From Phycisphaerales bacterium (GTDB lineage Bacteria; Planctomycetota; Phycisphaerae; Phycisphaerales; UBA1924), in the NCBI GenBank assembly GCA_029260345.1, contig JAJDDK010000002.1, positions 124,001 to 188,000 on the forward strand: DNA of 64,000 nucleotides, in the 5' to 3' direction. Below the pieces are notes generated by a model. The model made no database searches. It worked only from the letters and a program-made list of their open reading frames with translations, and was not told where the DNA came from. The position numbers were made by a program, and so were the translations under genes. This document shows, in pieces, positions 25,276 through 34,291 of the stretch; within the stretch, counting starts at the first letter, position 1, and each line of letters starts with the position of its first letter.

Positions 25276-28200
25276 ATGAGCGATTCCCTTCCCGAACCCG
25301 ACCTCAAGCAACAGGAGTGGCGCCGCCGGTACGCGACGTCGAGCCTTGATGAGTCCGGCGAGGGACGAGACCTGCTTCGTTCGTTCTACGTTCCGGCTCT
25401 GCTCCGAAGCGTCCGCTACGACCGCGTCGCGGGATACTTCCGCTCTTCGGCACTCGCGGCGGCCTCGCGAGGATTCTCGGCGCTGCTGGAACGGGGCGGA
25501 AGCGTTCGGCTGATCGCAGGGTGCGACCTCGCCCCCCACGATGTCCAGGCCGTCCTCGACGGCAACACGCACCGGCTCGAAGACCACCTGTCCGACGAAC
25601 TCGACAAGCTCGACGAGACGCCGGAGCGTGTCCGACGGGGCGTCGAGTTGCTCGCCTACATGGTGGCCAAGGGCAAGCTCGACATCCAGGTCGCCTTCCG
25701 ACGGCACGCGGAGACGGGCGAACCGATCACACTCGACAACTCTGCCGACGGATACGTCCACGAGAAATGGGGCATCCTGACAGACGGCTTCGACCAGAAG
25801 CTGACGTTCTCCGGCTCCATGAACGAGTCGGCGGCGGCACTGGTCCGCAACGCCGAGAACATCAACATCCTGATGAGTTGGAGCGGGCAGTCTGACCTGG
25901 AAGAGATCGCCCGCATGGAGCGTGACTTCGCGGCGCTCTGGGAAGACCGGCACCCGAACTTCGTCGTCCGGCCGATTCCCAATGCCATCCGCGAGAAGCT
26001 CTTGCAGATCAGCGAGCGAGTCATCGTGCCGAAGGAGCTCGACGGCGAGGAAGCGTTCGACGAGCCAGCCGTTGCTCCATCTCCAGAAGAGTGGCTTCGC
26101 TTCGCGGTCATCAAGCACGCCCCGAAGATGGTCGGTGGTGAGACGGTCGGCATCTACACCGCTCCCGTGACGCCATGGCCGCACCAGGAGATCGTCGCCC
26201 GTCGCTTGGTCGACACCTATCCGTATGGCTACATGCTGTGTGATGAGGTCGGGCTGGGTAAGACGATTGAGAACGGCCTTGCGTTCCGCGCCCTCTGGCT
26301 CTCCGGGCGTGCCCGGCGGATTCTGATCTGTCCACCTGCAAGTCTCGTGACCCAGTGGCAGCGTGAGATGGCGGACAAGTTTCTGATGCCGTTTGGCATC
26401 GGACGGTCGAATAGCCGCGGCGCGAAGATCAGCTACCTCCTGCCCACCGAAAGCGAGGAAGAACGGCCGAACCTGTTCGACCGTGACCTGCTGACCGTCT
26501 CAACCGGATTGCTCCAACGCGAAGAACGGCTCCGCCAGCTCAAAGCCGCCGACCAGTTCGACATCGCCCTGGTAGATGAGGCTCATTTCGCGAGGCGTCA
26601 GAACTCCCGCAACGGTCTCGACGAAGAGCCTTCGTTCGGCAAGCTGTATCGCGCTCTCGACAACGGATTGCGTCACCAGTCGCGAGCACTCTGGCTTGCG
26701 ACCGCCACCCCGATGCAGCTCAGTGCCGTTGAGGCCTATGACCTCGCCGACCTGGTCGGACGGCTCGGCTGCTTCGCATCCGAGCAGAGTCTTGTGGGCG
26801 TGTACTACACCATCCTCGGCAATCTCGCGCGCGGTCACTCTCCGAGTGGGGACGAACAGAAGACCCTGCACATCATCGTTCGGCGAACGCAGTACGAAGA
26901 CCCGGCTCTCTGGGAACGGGTCGACGAGTGGCTGCTCCAGAAAGACCCGCAGCTCCAGGTCGTCTTCACGCAATGGATGGAGACCGAGGTCTGGCCGGCT
27001 CGTCGGGACGACGAACGCCTGCTCATGCGTGTGCTGTTTGCGATTTCACCGCTTCACCGCGTGATGCTCCGGCACACTCGCGGGCTCTTGGAGCAGTATC
27101 GCAAGCACAACCTGCTCACCGCCAATCTTGCCAAGCGACGTGTCCGGCCGATTCCCCCTGAGCTGAAGTTTCGGCCAGACGAATCGGACGCATACGCGGC
27201 ACTGGCGGCGTACTGCGGCGAACTCCAGGCACAGATCGGCCAGAACATCAGCGGACCGATGCGGAGCAGCCTCGGCTTCTATCTCTCGCTCCTTCAGCAG
27301 CGCTTCGCCTCGTCGGCGGTCGCGATCTGCAAGACACTCGAACGCCGACGCGAACGAGTATCGGAGACCATCGCGATTCTGGACCGGACGGGGCTGGACT
27401 CGACGAGTGACCTCGAAGAACTCCGCTCAGACACAAGCCGGGACGAATGGGAAACGGAAGAACGAGAGCTCGAAGAACTCATCAAAGCCACGCTTCGTGG
27501 CCGCACGCGAGCGGACCTCGTCTGGGAAGAGAAGCGATTGGATGAGCTTCTTCCGGTGTACCAGACACTCGCCGCCCGACGCCCTACCAAGACAGACGTG
27601 CTGCTCCGTGTGATGGCGGACCGGCAGCGACCAAGTGACCACGACCGGTACAGACAGACAGTCGTATTCACTCGGTACAGCGACACCCTCGACCACCTCG
27701 TCGAGACTTTCAAGGCGTCTGCTCCTGACATGCGACTCGGCACGTTCTCGGGAAGTGGCGGTGCCTATTGGGATGCGGACAATCGCCAGTGGAGGCATTT
27801 GGAGAAGAACCGCGACCAGATCAAGCACCTGTTCCTTCAGGGCGAGATCGACCTGCTGCTCTGCACTGACGCCGCGGCTGAAGGACTCAACCTCCAGACC
27901 GCCGACCTGCTCGTGAACTACGACCTGCCGTGGAACCCGATGAAGGTCGAGCAGCGGATCGGCCGCATCGACCGTATCGGGCAACGCTTCAACCAGATCG
28001 AAGTCCTCAACCTCGCAACGGTTGGCTCTGTTGAAGAAACCATCTATGGGCGACTCTGGGAGCGACTCAGTAGTGCCGCCGGAGTTGTTGGCTCACAGCA
28101 GTTCTCGATTCTCCCAATCGGAGAAGAGGACTTCGCCGCCTTGGCACGCGGGGACATCACGCACGAAGAGCTCGAACAGCAAGCCATGCGTCAGCTCGAA

Positions 28201-29226
28201 GAGCACAACCGGCAGATCCGCCAGCTCGAGATTCCACCGGAGGACCTCTACCACATCTTCAACAAGGAGCTCAGGTCGTACGCGGACGAGGGCCGTGTCG
28301 TCACACTTGAGGACATCCAGCACGCACTCATGGACTCGCAATACCTGCAAGCCACTGGCAGTCAGGTCCACGAGACCAACGGCCAACGCTGGGTTGAGAT
28401 CAAAAGCGCCGCGTCGTGGGGCGGGCTGTACACACGCTTCGCGATGACTGCGAAGCAAGATCTCTATGAACTCGGCCTCAAGGACTCCAAACTCCCACTC
28501 CGCTTCGCGAGCTACGGTGAACCCGGGTTCGATGAGCTGGTCGACGAGCTCACGGGAATTCAGCACCGTCCACAGGGAGTCCACGTGCTCCGAGCGGAAC
28601 GGTCGGTGGGTGACCAGACCTGGGAGAAGGTCGCCATCGTCGCGATGTTGAAGACCCCAGACGGCAAAGCCACCGCCACTCGCATCGACGGGTATCAGCA
28701 GGTGAGAGACGCAGAGCTCGACACGGAAGCAATCGTGCCGAAAGAGGCGATCGACCTTCACCAGCAGTGGCTCGAAGACCGCTTGGACGAGGAGGTACGT
28801 GCGTTCACTGAGCGTCGGCAGATGCTCGAACGGCACTCAGAGATCGGTAACGCGAACAAAGCCTTCATGTACCTCCTGGCGATCGGCATGCTCCGCTCAG
28901 CGAAACGACGGCCGAACGTGAACGACCCGGAGAGAGTCAACCAAGTCGTCAACGAAGCACGAGAGATGGCCGAGGAAGATCGCCTCATCATCTTTGACAT
29001 GGAACTGGACAAGATGACCGACCGCCAGAAGCGGGAGCTTGTCGTGCACCTGGGAGCCGAGCTCCACGCTGGTCAGTGGCGGTCTACGCCGCACTTTCGC
29101 CGGGCGGCCATGCACATCGTCCATCGAGAAGTGGCGGTACTCAAACGCAATCAGCGGCAGGACGCCACCACTACGAGACTGATTGCTCAGCTCGGCCGGA
29201 AGGCCGAGTCGCTCCTCGACGGATGA
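25276..29226 (+). CDS. SNF2-type helicase with N-terminal phospholipase D-like nuclease domain
   Basis: The 1316-aa product joins two activities. Near residues 160-190 the sequence HEKWGIL..TFSGSMNES is a PLD-type HxK...GSxN signature. The helicase core follows: motif I DEVGLGKTIENG near 322, DEAH box VDEAHFARR near 432, motif III LATATPMQL and motif VI EQRIGRIDRIGQ near 892. A helical tail of about 350 residues ends the protein. It is the likely effector and translocase of the operon, pairing DNA cleavage with unwinding. The gene starts 7 bases after the methylase stop. Its 3' end overlaps the convergent replication-type gene by 56 bases. Confidence 0.88.
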   Translation: MSDSLPEPDLKQQEWRRRYATSSLDESGEGRDLLRSFYVPALLRSVRYDRVAGYFRSSALAAASRGFSALLERGGSVRLIAGCDLAPHDVQAVLDGNTHRLEDHLSDELDKLDETPERVRRGVELLAYMVAKGKLDIQVAFRRHAETGEPITLDNSADGYVHEKWGILTDGFDQKLTFSGSMNESAAALVRNAENINILMSWSGQSDLEEIARMERDFAALWEDRHPNFVVRPIPNAIREKLLQISERVIVPKELDGEEAFDEPAVAPSPEEWLRFAVIKHAPKMVGGETVGIYTAPVTPWPHQEIVARRLVDTYPYGYMLCDEVGLGKTIENGLAFRALWLSGRARRILICPPASLVTQWQREMADKFLMPFGIGRSNSRGAKISYLLPTESEEERPNLFDRDLLTVSTGLLQREERLRQLKAADQFDIALVDEAHFARRQNSRNGLDEEPSFGKLYRALDNGLRHQSRALWLATATPMQLSAVEAYDLADLVGRLGCFASEQSLVGVYYTILGNLARGHSPSGDEQKTLHIIVRRTQYEDPALWERVDEWLLQKDPQLQVVFTQWMETEVWPARRDDERLLMRVLFAISPLHRVMLRHTRGLLEQYRKHNLLTANLAKRRVRPIPPELKFRPDESDAYAALAAYCGELQAQIGQNISGPMRSSLGFYLSLLQQRFASSAVAICKTLERRRERVSETIAILDRTGLDSTSDLEELRSDTSRDEWETEERELEELIKATLRGRTRADLVWEEKRLDELLPVYQTLAARRPTKTDVLLRVMADRQRPSDHDRYRQTVVFTRYSDTLDHLVETFKASAPDMRLGTFSGSGGAYWDADNRQWRHLEKNRDQIKHLFLQGEIDLLLCTDAAAEGLNLQTADLLVNYDLPWNPMKVEQRIGRIDRIGQRFNQIEVLNLATVGSVEETIYGRLWERLSSAAGVVGSQQFSILPIGEEDFAALARGDITHEELEQQAMRQLEEHNRQIRQLEIPPEDLYHIFNKELRSYADEGRVVTLEDIQHALMDSQYLQATGSQVHETNGQRWVEIKSAASWGGLYTRFAMTAKQDLYELGLKDSKLPLRFASYGEPGFDELVDELTGIQHRPQGVHVLRAERSVGDQTWEKVAIVAMLKTPDGKATATRIDGYQQVRDAELDTEAIVPKEAIDLHQQWLEDRLDEEVRAFTERRQMLERHSEIGNANKAFMYLLAIGMLRSAKRRPNVNDPERVNQVVNEAREMAEEDRLIIFDMELDKMTDRQKRELVVHLGAELHAGQWRSTPHFRRAAMHIVHREVAVLKRNQRQDATTTRLIAQLGRKAESLLDG

Positions 29227-30310
29227 TCATCTCCGAGCCGAAGTCGTGCATACGCCTGAGCATCCGCCTTCCCACGTCGTCGTCGTATCCAGACAACACG
29301 TGCCACGCCCGTTCTCGTACCAACCAGAGAAACAGACCAGGCTGGTTGTGACTGGCAACCCGCCTAGCGTGAGCAGCGGCCGCGAAGACGCCAAGTGAGT
29401 CAGCCTCACAGCTCCCAACCCATCCTCGTTGTCTTGCCTGCGCGAGCAAGGATGCCAATCGCGACGGGTCCTTGAGGTCCGCCTCCATGATGTCCTTCAG
29501 GTTCGGGGCCTTCGCTCGCGTGCGAGAACCAGCCGAGTCCGACGCCGGGGCGGGTTTCTGGTGATCAACTCTCCTTGAGGAGAGTTTCTTGTGTTCTCTT
29601 GGGGGTGCGGATTTGGTTGTGGATTGTGCGGTTCGCGGTGCGGATTCGCTCATCCAGCTGAGGCAGACTACGAGCGGTCTACCCAACCGATTGAGCCGGA
29701 GTTGGTCTGCTCGCAGCACCCGCAGAACGCCAATCTGCACAAGCCGCGATCGGGCATCCTTGACGGCACGCACCGCGACGTCGAAGACCTCGGATACCCA
29801 AGACGCTTTGCACCAGCCCCCGGACCGACAAACGCCGTTCTTGTAGTAGAGACACCGGACAAGGTGCCCGAGCACCGTTGCGATGTACGCTCGCCCGCGA
29901 GACTTGCTGAGATGGCGAATGACCGTTCGCGGCACAGGAACGGGTCGTCCGGGAGTATCGGTGACCTCGAACGGCATCGTGATGAGTTCGTGCTCACGGA
30001 ACCGCAGGAGTCCGAGTTTCTCCAGGGCACGGAGCGAGCGTCGGATGTGCTGCCCGCCCACCCCGCCAACCAGCCCGTGCAGTTCATCGAGTGCAAAACG
30101 CGGTTTGCGGCCCCGCTTGAGCGTGCACCGGCGGGCTTGAAGCTCGTGGCACGCAAGCCAGACGCGAAGGTCACGGAGGGCGATGTCGCCCGACCGCAGA
30201 TGCCCCCACACCGCGTGGATGCTGTTCTCGTGGACGAAGCAGAACCCACCATGGGGCTTCGTTGCCTCGATATACCAATCACGCCCTCGTGCGTACTCCA
30301 TCGTCTCCAT
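29171..30310 (-). CDS. Winged-helix, replication-type protein of the element
   Basis: The 379-aa product has an N-terminal half with winged-helix character (SGDIALRDLRVWLACHELQ in part; GQHIRRSLRALEKLGLLRF), a second HTH-like unit (WVSEVFDVAVRAVKDARSRL, in part), a Pro/Ser/Lys-rich linker (residues 230-290) and a conserved C-terminal helix pair. It is placed next to ParA and divergent from it, as plasmid replication initiators often are. The role is inferred from fold and place; no known Rep motif is seen. GGAGGGAG lies just before the ATG at 30310. A broken copy of its C-terminus in element 1 (13700-13890) shows that it is a core gene of this element family. Confidence 0.55.
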   Translation of the reverse strand: METMEYARGRDWYIEATKPHGGFCFVHENSIHAVWGHLRSGDIALRDLRVWLACHELQARRCTLKRGRKPRFALDELHGLVGGVGGQHIRRSLRALEKLGLLRFREHELITMPFEVTDTPGRPVPVPRTVIRHLSKSRGRAYIATVLGHLVRCLYYKNGVCRSGGWCKASWVSEVFDVAVRAVKDARSRLVQIGVLRVLRADQLRLNRLGRPLVVCLSWMSESAPRTAQSTTKSAPPREHKKLSSRRVDHQKPAPASDSAGSRTRAKAPNLKDIMEADLKDPSRLASLLAQARQRGWVGSCEADSLGVFAAAAHARRVASHNQPGLFLWLVRERAWHVLSGYDDDVGRRMLRRMHDFGSEMIIRRGATRPSGRAEQSVS

Positions 30311-30693
30311 GTCTCCCTCCAGTGTTGCGGAGACCGAGATGCCGGGGGGCACCACCAACCGTTGACGACCGTGCACGAAATGTCGTAGCGTCTGAACAAC
30401 GACCCGGTGTTGCGTCCGCGTCGACCTCCGATCTCTGTGGCCGCCACTCGTTTGGCGGTCACTTTCTCTTGAACATCACCATCGCTCGTTTTGATGCCGC
30501 CAGGCAAGCCCCCTGTGCGTCGTCGAGGCGTTATGGCCTGAAGGCCATTGCGCCGAACGAGCCGAGCCGCCAACCTCTTGACGTCCTCCTGCTCGATGTG
30601 CGATTGTCGAGATGACTAGGCAGCATTCGGGCCTTCGGTCCCGATGCTGTTGTGGCTCGCAGAGCCTCACCAACCAACAACACGGAGAACACA
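30311..30693. other. Divergent regulatory region between the replication-type gene and parA
   Basis: About 380 bases without a credible gene. It holds a 10-bp stem (gtggccgcca/tggcggtcac, 30437-30446 and 30453-30462, one G-T pair) followed by a T-rich stretch, and a second hairpin (near 30626-30650) capped by ttcg. Origin or centromere sites are expected here in plasmid-like elements, but I see no clear iteron array. Confidence 0.45.
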
Positions 30694-31584
30694 ATGAACG
30701 GACTCGAAACCACCTGGGGTGGTCATGTCATAGCTGTCGGGAATCAGAAGGGCGGCGTCGGGAAGACGACAACCGCAGTGCATGTCGCGAGCGGACTTGC
30801 CAACCGCGGACACCGCACGGTTCTCTGGGACCTCGACCCATCAGCAGGAGCGACCAAACACCTCGGGCTCGCCCCCGATGCCTACCCGGGAACACTGGAG
30901 CTGCTTCTTGGGGACATCAAGGCCGAAGAAGCCTGCATCAGCTCTGCCGAATGCGACGCCTCATTCACGGAGAACCTCAGCGTCATTCCCTCGAAGCGAC
31001 GCCTCGAAACCATCGACTCAGAGCTCGGTGCACGGTGCCGCTTCTTCAACCCGCTCGATGTTCTCGCTGAGCCAACCGCCCGGCTCCGAGAGTCTTTCGA
31101 CATCATCGTGCTCGACACGCCCCCGAGCACGGTGCTCTCGCCGTCGCTCTCCGCGTATGCGTCCTCGGACTGGTTCCTGCTCGCTGCGATGCCCGACCCG
31201 CTTGCTGTCACCGGGCTCGCCGATGCCGCTCGTGACATCGACGCCGTCCGCAGCACCGCCAACCGTGAGCTCCGACTCCTCGGGGTCGTGCTGAACGCGG
31301 TCGACAACCGCACTCGGCTCTGTCGTGAACTCACGGCGTACATCGACGAATGCTTCGCTTCGCCAACCGGTCAAACGCACAGGCTCGCACCGGCCATCGG
31401 TCGGTCCACTGTGGTGCCAACCGCCCAGAAGATGGGCCGGACCGTGCTCGACGCGTTCCCTCGCCATCCCGTGGCGGAGCAGTTCGCCGCACTCGCAGAG
31501 TCAATCGAGGACCGACTCATCCTCGCTCAGCGTGCTCTCGATGACGACCTCGTCTCCGTCGCTTCTTCCGGTATTGCCCGATGA
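30694..31584 (+). CDS. parA: ParA-family partition ATPase
   Basis: The 296-aa product has the deviant Walker A GNQKGGVGKTTTAVH near residue 14, a Walker A' region WDLDPSAGATKHLGL, and the switch VLDTPPSTVLSP near residue 135. ParA proteins segregate low-copy plasmids and stabilise integrative elements during their circular stage. cacggagaacaca precedes the ATG at 30694. The next gene overlaps the stop by four bases and should be the partner. Symbol given for the family, not for a proven orthologue. Confidence 0.88.
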   Translation: MNGLETTWGGHVIAVGNQKGGVGKTTTAVHVASGLANRGHRTVLWDLDPSAGATKHLGLAPDAYPGTLELLLGDIKAEEACISSAECDASFTENLSVIPSKRRLETIDSELGARCRFFNPLDVLAEPTARLRESFDIIVLDTPPSTVLSPSLSAYASSDWFLLAAMPDPLAVTGLADAARDIDAVRSTANRELRLLGVVLNAVDNRTRLCRELTAYIDECFASPTGQTHRLAPAIGRSTVVPTAQKMGRTVLDAFPRHPVAEQFAALAESIEDRLILAQRALDDDLVSVASSGIAR

Positions 31585-32006
31585 CTCGGTCAGACCGCTC
31601 GCTCCCATTCTCGCCGCTCAGTGAGCTCTCCCCCTCATCACTGACACGGTCTCGGACCTCGCAAGCTCACACCGGCTCCCTCCGACACTCGGAGAGAACA
31701 CATCATCCGACCGTTCGCCTCACAACCCTCCGCACGCGGATGCACCCCGACGACAAGCGTCGCATCGAATCGCTCTGTGTCGCTCTCAGCGAGAGCCTGC
31801 GTGCGACCGTGCGACCGAGCAACTTGCTGAGGTCGTTGCTGCTCGTTACCCGCGAGGCGGAAGCGTGCCTGCATTCCGAAGCCCGTCGTGTGCACGGCCT
31901 GGAGCGACCATCCAACAACGACAGAGAGGGAATGAAAGAGTTCGAGCAGACACTGGCCGACGTGCTCCTCGCGGCCATTGCGGCGAGGTCGCCACGGCGA
32001 CCATGA
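31581..32006 (+). CDS. Small protein coupled to parA, possible partition partner
   Basis: The 141-aa product overlaps the parA stop (ATGA at 31581). The first 45 residues are Ser/Thr/Arg-rich and look disordered; residues 46-110 (VRLTTLRTRMHPDDKRR.. and SLRATVRPSNLLRSLLLV) could form a beta strand and two helices like a ribbon-helix-helix DNA-binding unit. Small partners with a flexible basic N-terminus and an RHH domain (ParG-like) are common with ParA of this size. No specific family is recognised, so the function is inferred from position. Confidence 0.6.
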   Translation: MTRSDRSLPFSPLSELSPSSLTRSRTSQAHTGSLRHSERTHHPTVRLTTLRTRMHPDDKRRIESLCVALSESLRATVRPSNLLRSLLLVTREAEACLHSEARRVHGLERPSNNDREGMKEFEQTLADVLLAAIAARSPRRP

Positions 32007-32373
32007 CCGTGTGCAGCGACGGGGGGCCGAGTGGACAGCACGCTCCGCCCGCATCGGCCACGCCAGGTGTTCCGCGACACACCGCGAAGGGTTGAAGACT
32101 GCCTGGAACACCTGTCATGTCCGCTGCTTTCCGGCGGACCGCACCGGCTCCTTCTTCAGCATTGTCTCGCTCCAAGGACGCTCCGCGTCCGTCGCGAGCA
32201 GAGTCTGCGAGCGGTCAAGCTCCAAGCACGCTGCGCGTGCGTCGCTTGGCAGGATTGTCTCGTGCTTTCCGACGGCGTGTGCAGCGGGTTTCCACGATTT
32301 GTGAGAACCCCGCCGCCCCCGCCGTCAGGAAAATCACTGTGGCTGAGGGCGGTGCAAACAAGGAGGACAGGAG
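32007..32373. other. Non-coding region with paired nested hairpins, downstream of the parA pair
   Basis: About 370 bases between the partition genes and the next small gene, with no credible gene. It contains the two-copy nested hairpin described at 32166-32248. Confidence 0.5.
32166..32248. repeat. Two copies of a 33-bp nested hairpin with compensating base changes
   Basis: Copy 1 (32166-32198) is ctcgc / tccaa / ggacgc / tcc / gcgtcc / gtc / gcgag. Copy 2 (32216-32248) is caagc / tccaa / gcacgc / tgc / gcgtgc / gtc / gcttg. Outer (5 bp) and inner (6 bp) stems are perfect in both, yet their sequences differ at paired positions, while the unpaired tccaa and gtc are identical. That is the mark of selection on structure. 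Close to parA, it may be a centromere or an RNA element. Confidence 0.65.
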
Positions 32374-32442
32374 ATGAGACGCACGACACAGAGATACGCG
32401 GGAGAGGTGCGAGGACACCGAATCCAGGACGGTGCCCGATGA
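32374..32442 (+). CDS. Possible 22-aa small protein or leader, coupled to the next gene
   Basis: An ATG at 32374 with aggaggacaggag directly upstream opens 22 codons (MRRTTQRYAGEVRGHRIQDG then AR). Its TGA (32440-32442) overlaps the ATG of the following gene, the same ATGA coupling used by most genes in this element. It may serve only to carry ribosomes to the next start. Confidence 0.4.
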   Translation: MRRTTQRYAGEVRGHRIQDGAR

Positions 32443-32729
32443 GGCAACGACCCGAGGAACGGACACCGCAACGCGTGTCCGATTCAAACCCACTCGACAC
32501 TGGCATGCTCCCACGATGGTTGAGCGTGAACCAGATACGCCAGATGCAGCGGTGTCGACGGGAGACCGTCAAGGCTGCGATGGACCGCGGCGAGCTGCCA
32601 TTCGAACAACGCGGAAACATCCGGTACGCCCGGCTGTCGGATGTCATCCGCTGGGAGGAACGGCGGCTTGCGTCCGAAGTCGAACCCGTTCGAGGGATTG
32701 TTCACCCAAACCTTGAGGAGTTCGCATGA
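32439..32729 (+). CDS. Small DNA-binding protein, excisionase-like winged helix
   Basis: The 96-aa product has a short polar N-terminus, then PRWLSVNQIRQMQRCRRETVKAA, the step MDRGELPFEQRGNIRYARLSDVIRWEE and an acidic tail. That is the MerR-like helix_turn_helix_17 fold also seen at 17944-18135. A much longer frame starting near 32031 would run through the hairpin region and is rejected. The stop overlaps the ArdC start (ATGA at 32726), so it probably controls the ArdC/mobilization gene block. It could alternatively be the element's excisionase. Confidence 0.7.
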   Translation: MRQRPEERTPQRVSDSNPLDTGMLPRWLSVNQIRQMQRCRRETVKAAMDRGELPFEQRGNIRYARLSDVIRWEERRLASEVEPVRGIVHPNLEEFA

Positions 32730-33688
32730 GCAGCACCGCACCGCGGGCTGCTCAGGCCCGCACTTCATCCGACATCGCACCACGGCCCCTTTCGACCGGG
32801 TCCGCACGGCCCGCCAGCTCTGACGAGCGGGCCGCGTCGGCCCCGGACACGAAAGGAGCCAAGCGAATGAACAAGGCGAGAGAAGCACGGAAGACCATCG
32901 ACCAAGCCCTAGAGCGGCTCAGCGATGAGCTGAACAATGGCAAGAGCGACACCATGCAAGCGTTCCTCGCGATGCTCGCGAAGTTCCACCGGTACAGCTT
33001 CGGCAACATCATGCTCATTCACTCTCAGCGACCCGACTCGACGCGGGTCGCGGGCTACCGAGCGTGGCAGAAGCTTGGGCGACAGGTCCGCAAGGGTGAG
33101 AAGGGCATCACCATCATCGCCCCGATGATGGTCAAGAGGGACAGCGAGCCCGGAATGGACTCCGAGAAAGTGCTCCGGTTCAGCGCAGCGAGCGTGTTCG
33201 ACCTCTCTCAGACCGATGGTGATGAACTTCCAGCTCCTACGGCTATCAATGGCACGCCGGGCAACCACGCCCGACGTCTGCGGCGATTCGTCAGGTCCTT
33301 GGGCATCGAGCTTCGCGTCGAAAGGACGCTCGGTGGCCCACTTGGTATTAGCACCGGAGGCTCCATTCTCCTGAAGCGGGGCTTGAGCGATGCTCAGTAC
33401 TTCGCGGTCCTGGTGCACGAGCTTGCCCACGAGATGTTGCACCACGGCGAGAACGCTCAGCGGGGCGACAAAGCCACGCGGGAGCTTGAGGCGGAAGCAA
33501 CCGCACACGCCGTGTGCACCGCCATCGGCCTTGACTCCGCGACCGCATCGAGCGACTACATCCACAGCTACGGCGGCGATGCCGAACTGCTCGCGACCGT
33601 ACTGGAGCGTGTGCAAAAGACCGCCGCCTGCATCCTCGATGCGGTGCTCATCCCGGTGGACGAGCATGCCGAGGCCGACGCCGCGTGA
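32726..33688 (+). CDS. ardC: ArdC-family antirestriction protein
   Basis: The 320-aa product has a disordered N-terminus (residues 1-45), an ArdC N-terminal ssDNA-binding domain (DTMQAFLAMLAKFHRYSFGN, MLIHSQRPDSTRVAGYRAWQ in part, GRQVRKGEKGITIIAP) and a C-terminal zinc metallopeptidase-like domain with VLVHELAHEMLHH near residue 232 and a later Glu (ELEAEATAHAV). ArdC proteins protect incoming single-stranded DNA during conjugation and can counter restriction. The upstream HTH gene is coupled to it. The internal ATG at residue 48 also has a ggag-like sequence, so a shorter product is possible. Confidence 0.85.
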   Translation: MSSTAPRAAQARTSSDIAPRPLSTGSARPASSDERAASAPDTKGAKRMNKAREARKTIDQALERLSDELNNGKSDTMQAFLAMLAKFHRYSFGNIMLIHSQRPDSTRVAGYRAWQKLGRQVRKGEKGITIIAPMMVKRDSEPGMDSEKVLRFSAASVFDLSQTDGDELPAPTAINGTPGNHARRLRRFVRSLGIELRVERTLGGPLGISTGGSILLKRGLSDAQYFAVLVHELAHEMLHHGENAQRGDKATRELEAEATAHAVCTAIGLDSATASSDYIHSYGGDAELLATVLERVQKTAACILDAVLIPVDEHAEADAA

Positions 33689-33822
33689 AACAGGTTTCGG
33701 GTGTCCGTGGCCGGTCCCGCCGGTTGCGGACTTCCGGCTCTCTCGTGTGAGCACGAGCGAGCGAATCAACGAATACACGACGCACATCGGCGGGACCGGT
33801 GGGCGTCACTACGGAGATTGAC

Positions 33823-34206
33823 ATGCAACACGCAACAACCAGGCCCACATTGGGCCCCCTTGTGATGCCCGACTCGGAAGAGCAGTGCAAACTGATGTAT
33901 GGACCCGACGAGCTGATCTCGCTCGGCGATTTCGGCCGGTCCGCCGGGTACGGCGTGCCGGTGCTGATGACGGCCGAAGCGGGGCGACACATCATCGGTC
34001 CGAACGATGCGGCATCACCGCAAGAGCTGGCGGAGCGACTCGCCGAGTCGCTCGAAAGGGTGCATGCGGCATCATCTACACGCCTGGCAATCGACGCCTT
34101 CACCATCGAGACCGATGGTGAAGAGGCCGTCACATTGCTGGTTCGTCAGCACCTCGTCGCATCCAAACCGTACACGCTGATCACGCTGTGGAGTGAGGCA
34201 GCATAA
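33823..34206 (+). CDS. Small element protein of unknown function
   Basis: The 127-aa product starts at an ATG with acggag seven bases upstream. It is acidic, soluble and mixed alpha/beta (SLGDFGRSAGYGVPVLMTAE, AAEAGRH-type turn, SLERVHAASSTRLAIDAFTI). No family is recognised. It lies between the two ArdC-family genes and ends just before a strong terminator, so it probably shares the ArdC transcript. Confidence 0.55.
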   Translation: MQHATTRPTLGPLVMPDSEEQCKLMYGPDELISLGDFGRSAGYGVPVLMTAEAGRHIIGPNDAASPQELAERLAESLERVHAASSTRLAIDAFTIETDGEEAVTLLVRQHLVASKPYTLITLWSEAA

Positions 34207-34213
34207 ATCCGAA

Positions 34214-34270
34214 GGCCGCCCGGACTGTTCGGGCGGCCGCTTGAACAACCCCTCACCCGGAAGGGTGAGG
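34214..34270 (+). terminator. Double hairpin, probable terminator
   Basis: ggccgcccg/cgggcggcc (34214-34222 and 34230-34238, perfect 9 bp) followed by a second perfect 8-bp stem cctcaccc/gggtgagg (34251-34270). There is no strong T-run, so termination strength is uncertain. Confidence 0.55.
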
Positions 34271-34291
34271 CTTCTATCAGGAGAGAATCCA

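Noticed and set aside
17944-29226. DISARM or BREX system
   Set aside because: No PglZ, BrxL, DrmA/B or DUF1998 protein is visible; the ATPase, methylase and helicase are of the DUF499/DUF1156/PLD-SNF2 kind.
32031-32438. Long N-terminal extension of the 96-aa HTH protein
   Set aside because: It would run through the paired nested hairpins and encode low-complexity Arg/Pro sequence; the coupled ATG at 32439 begins the conserved fold.
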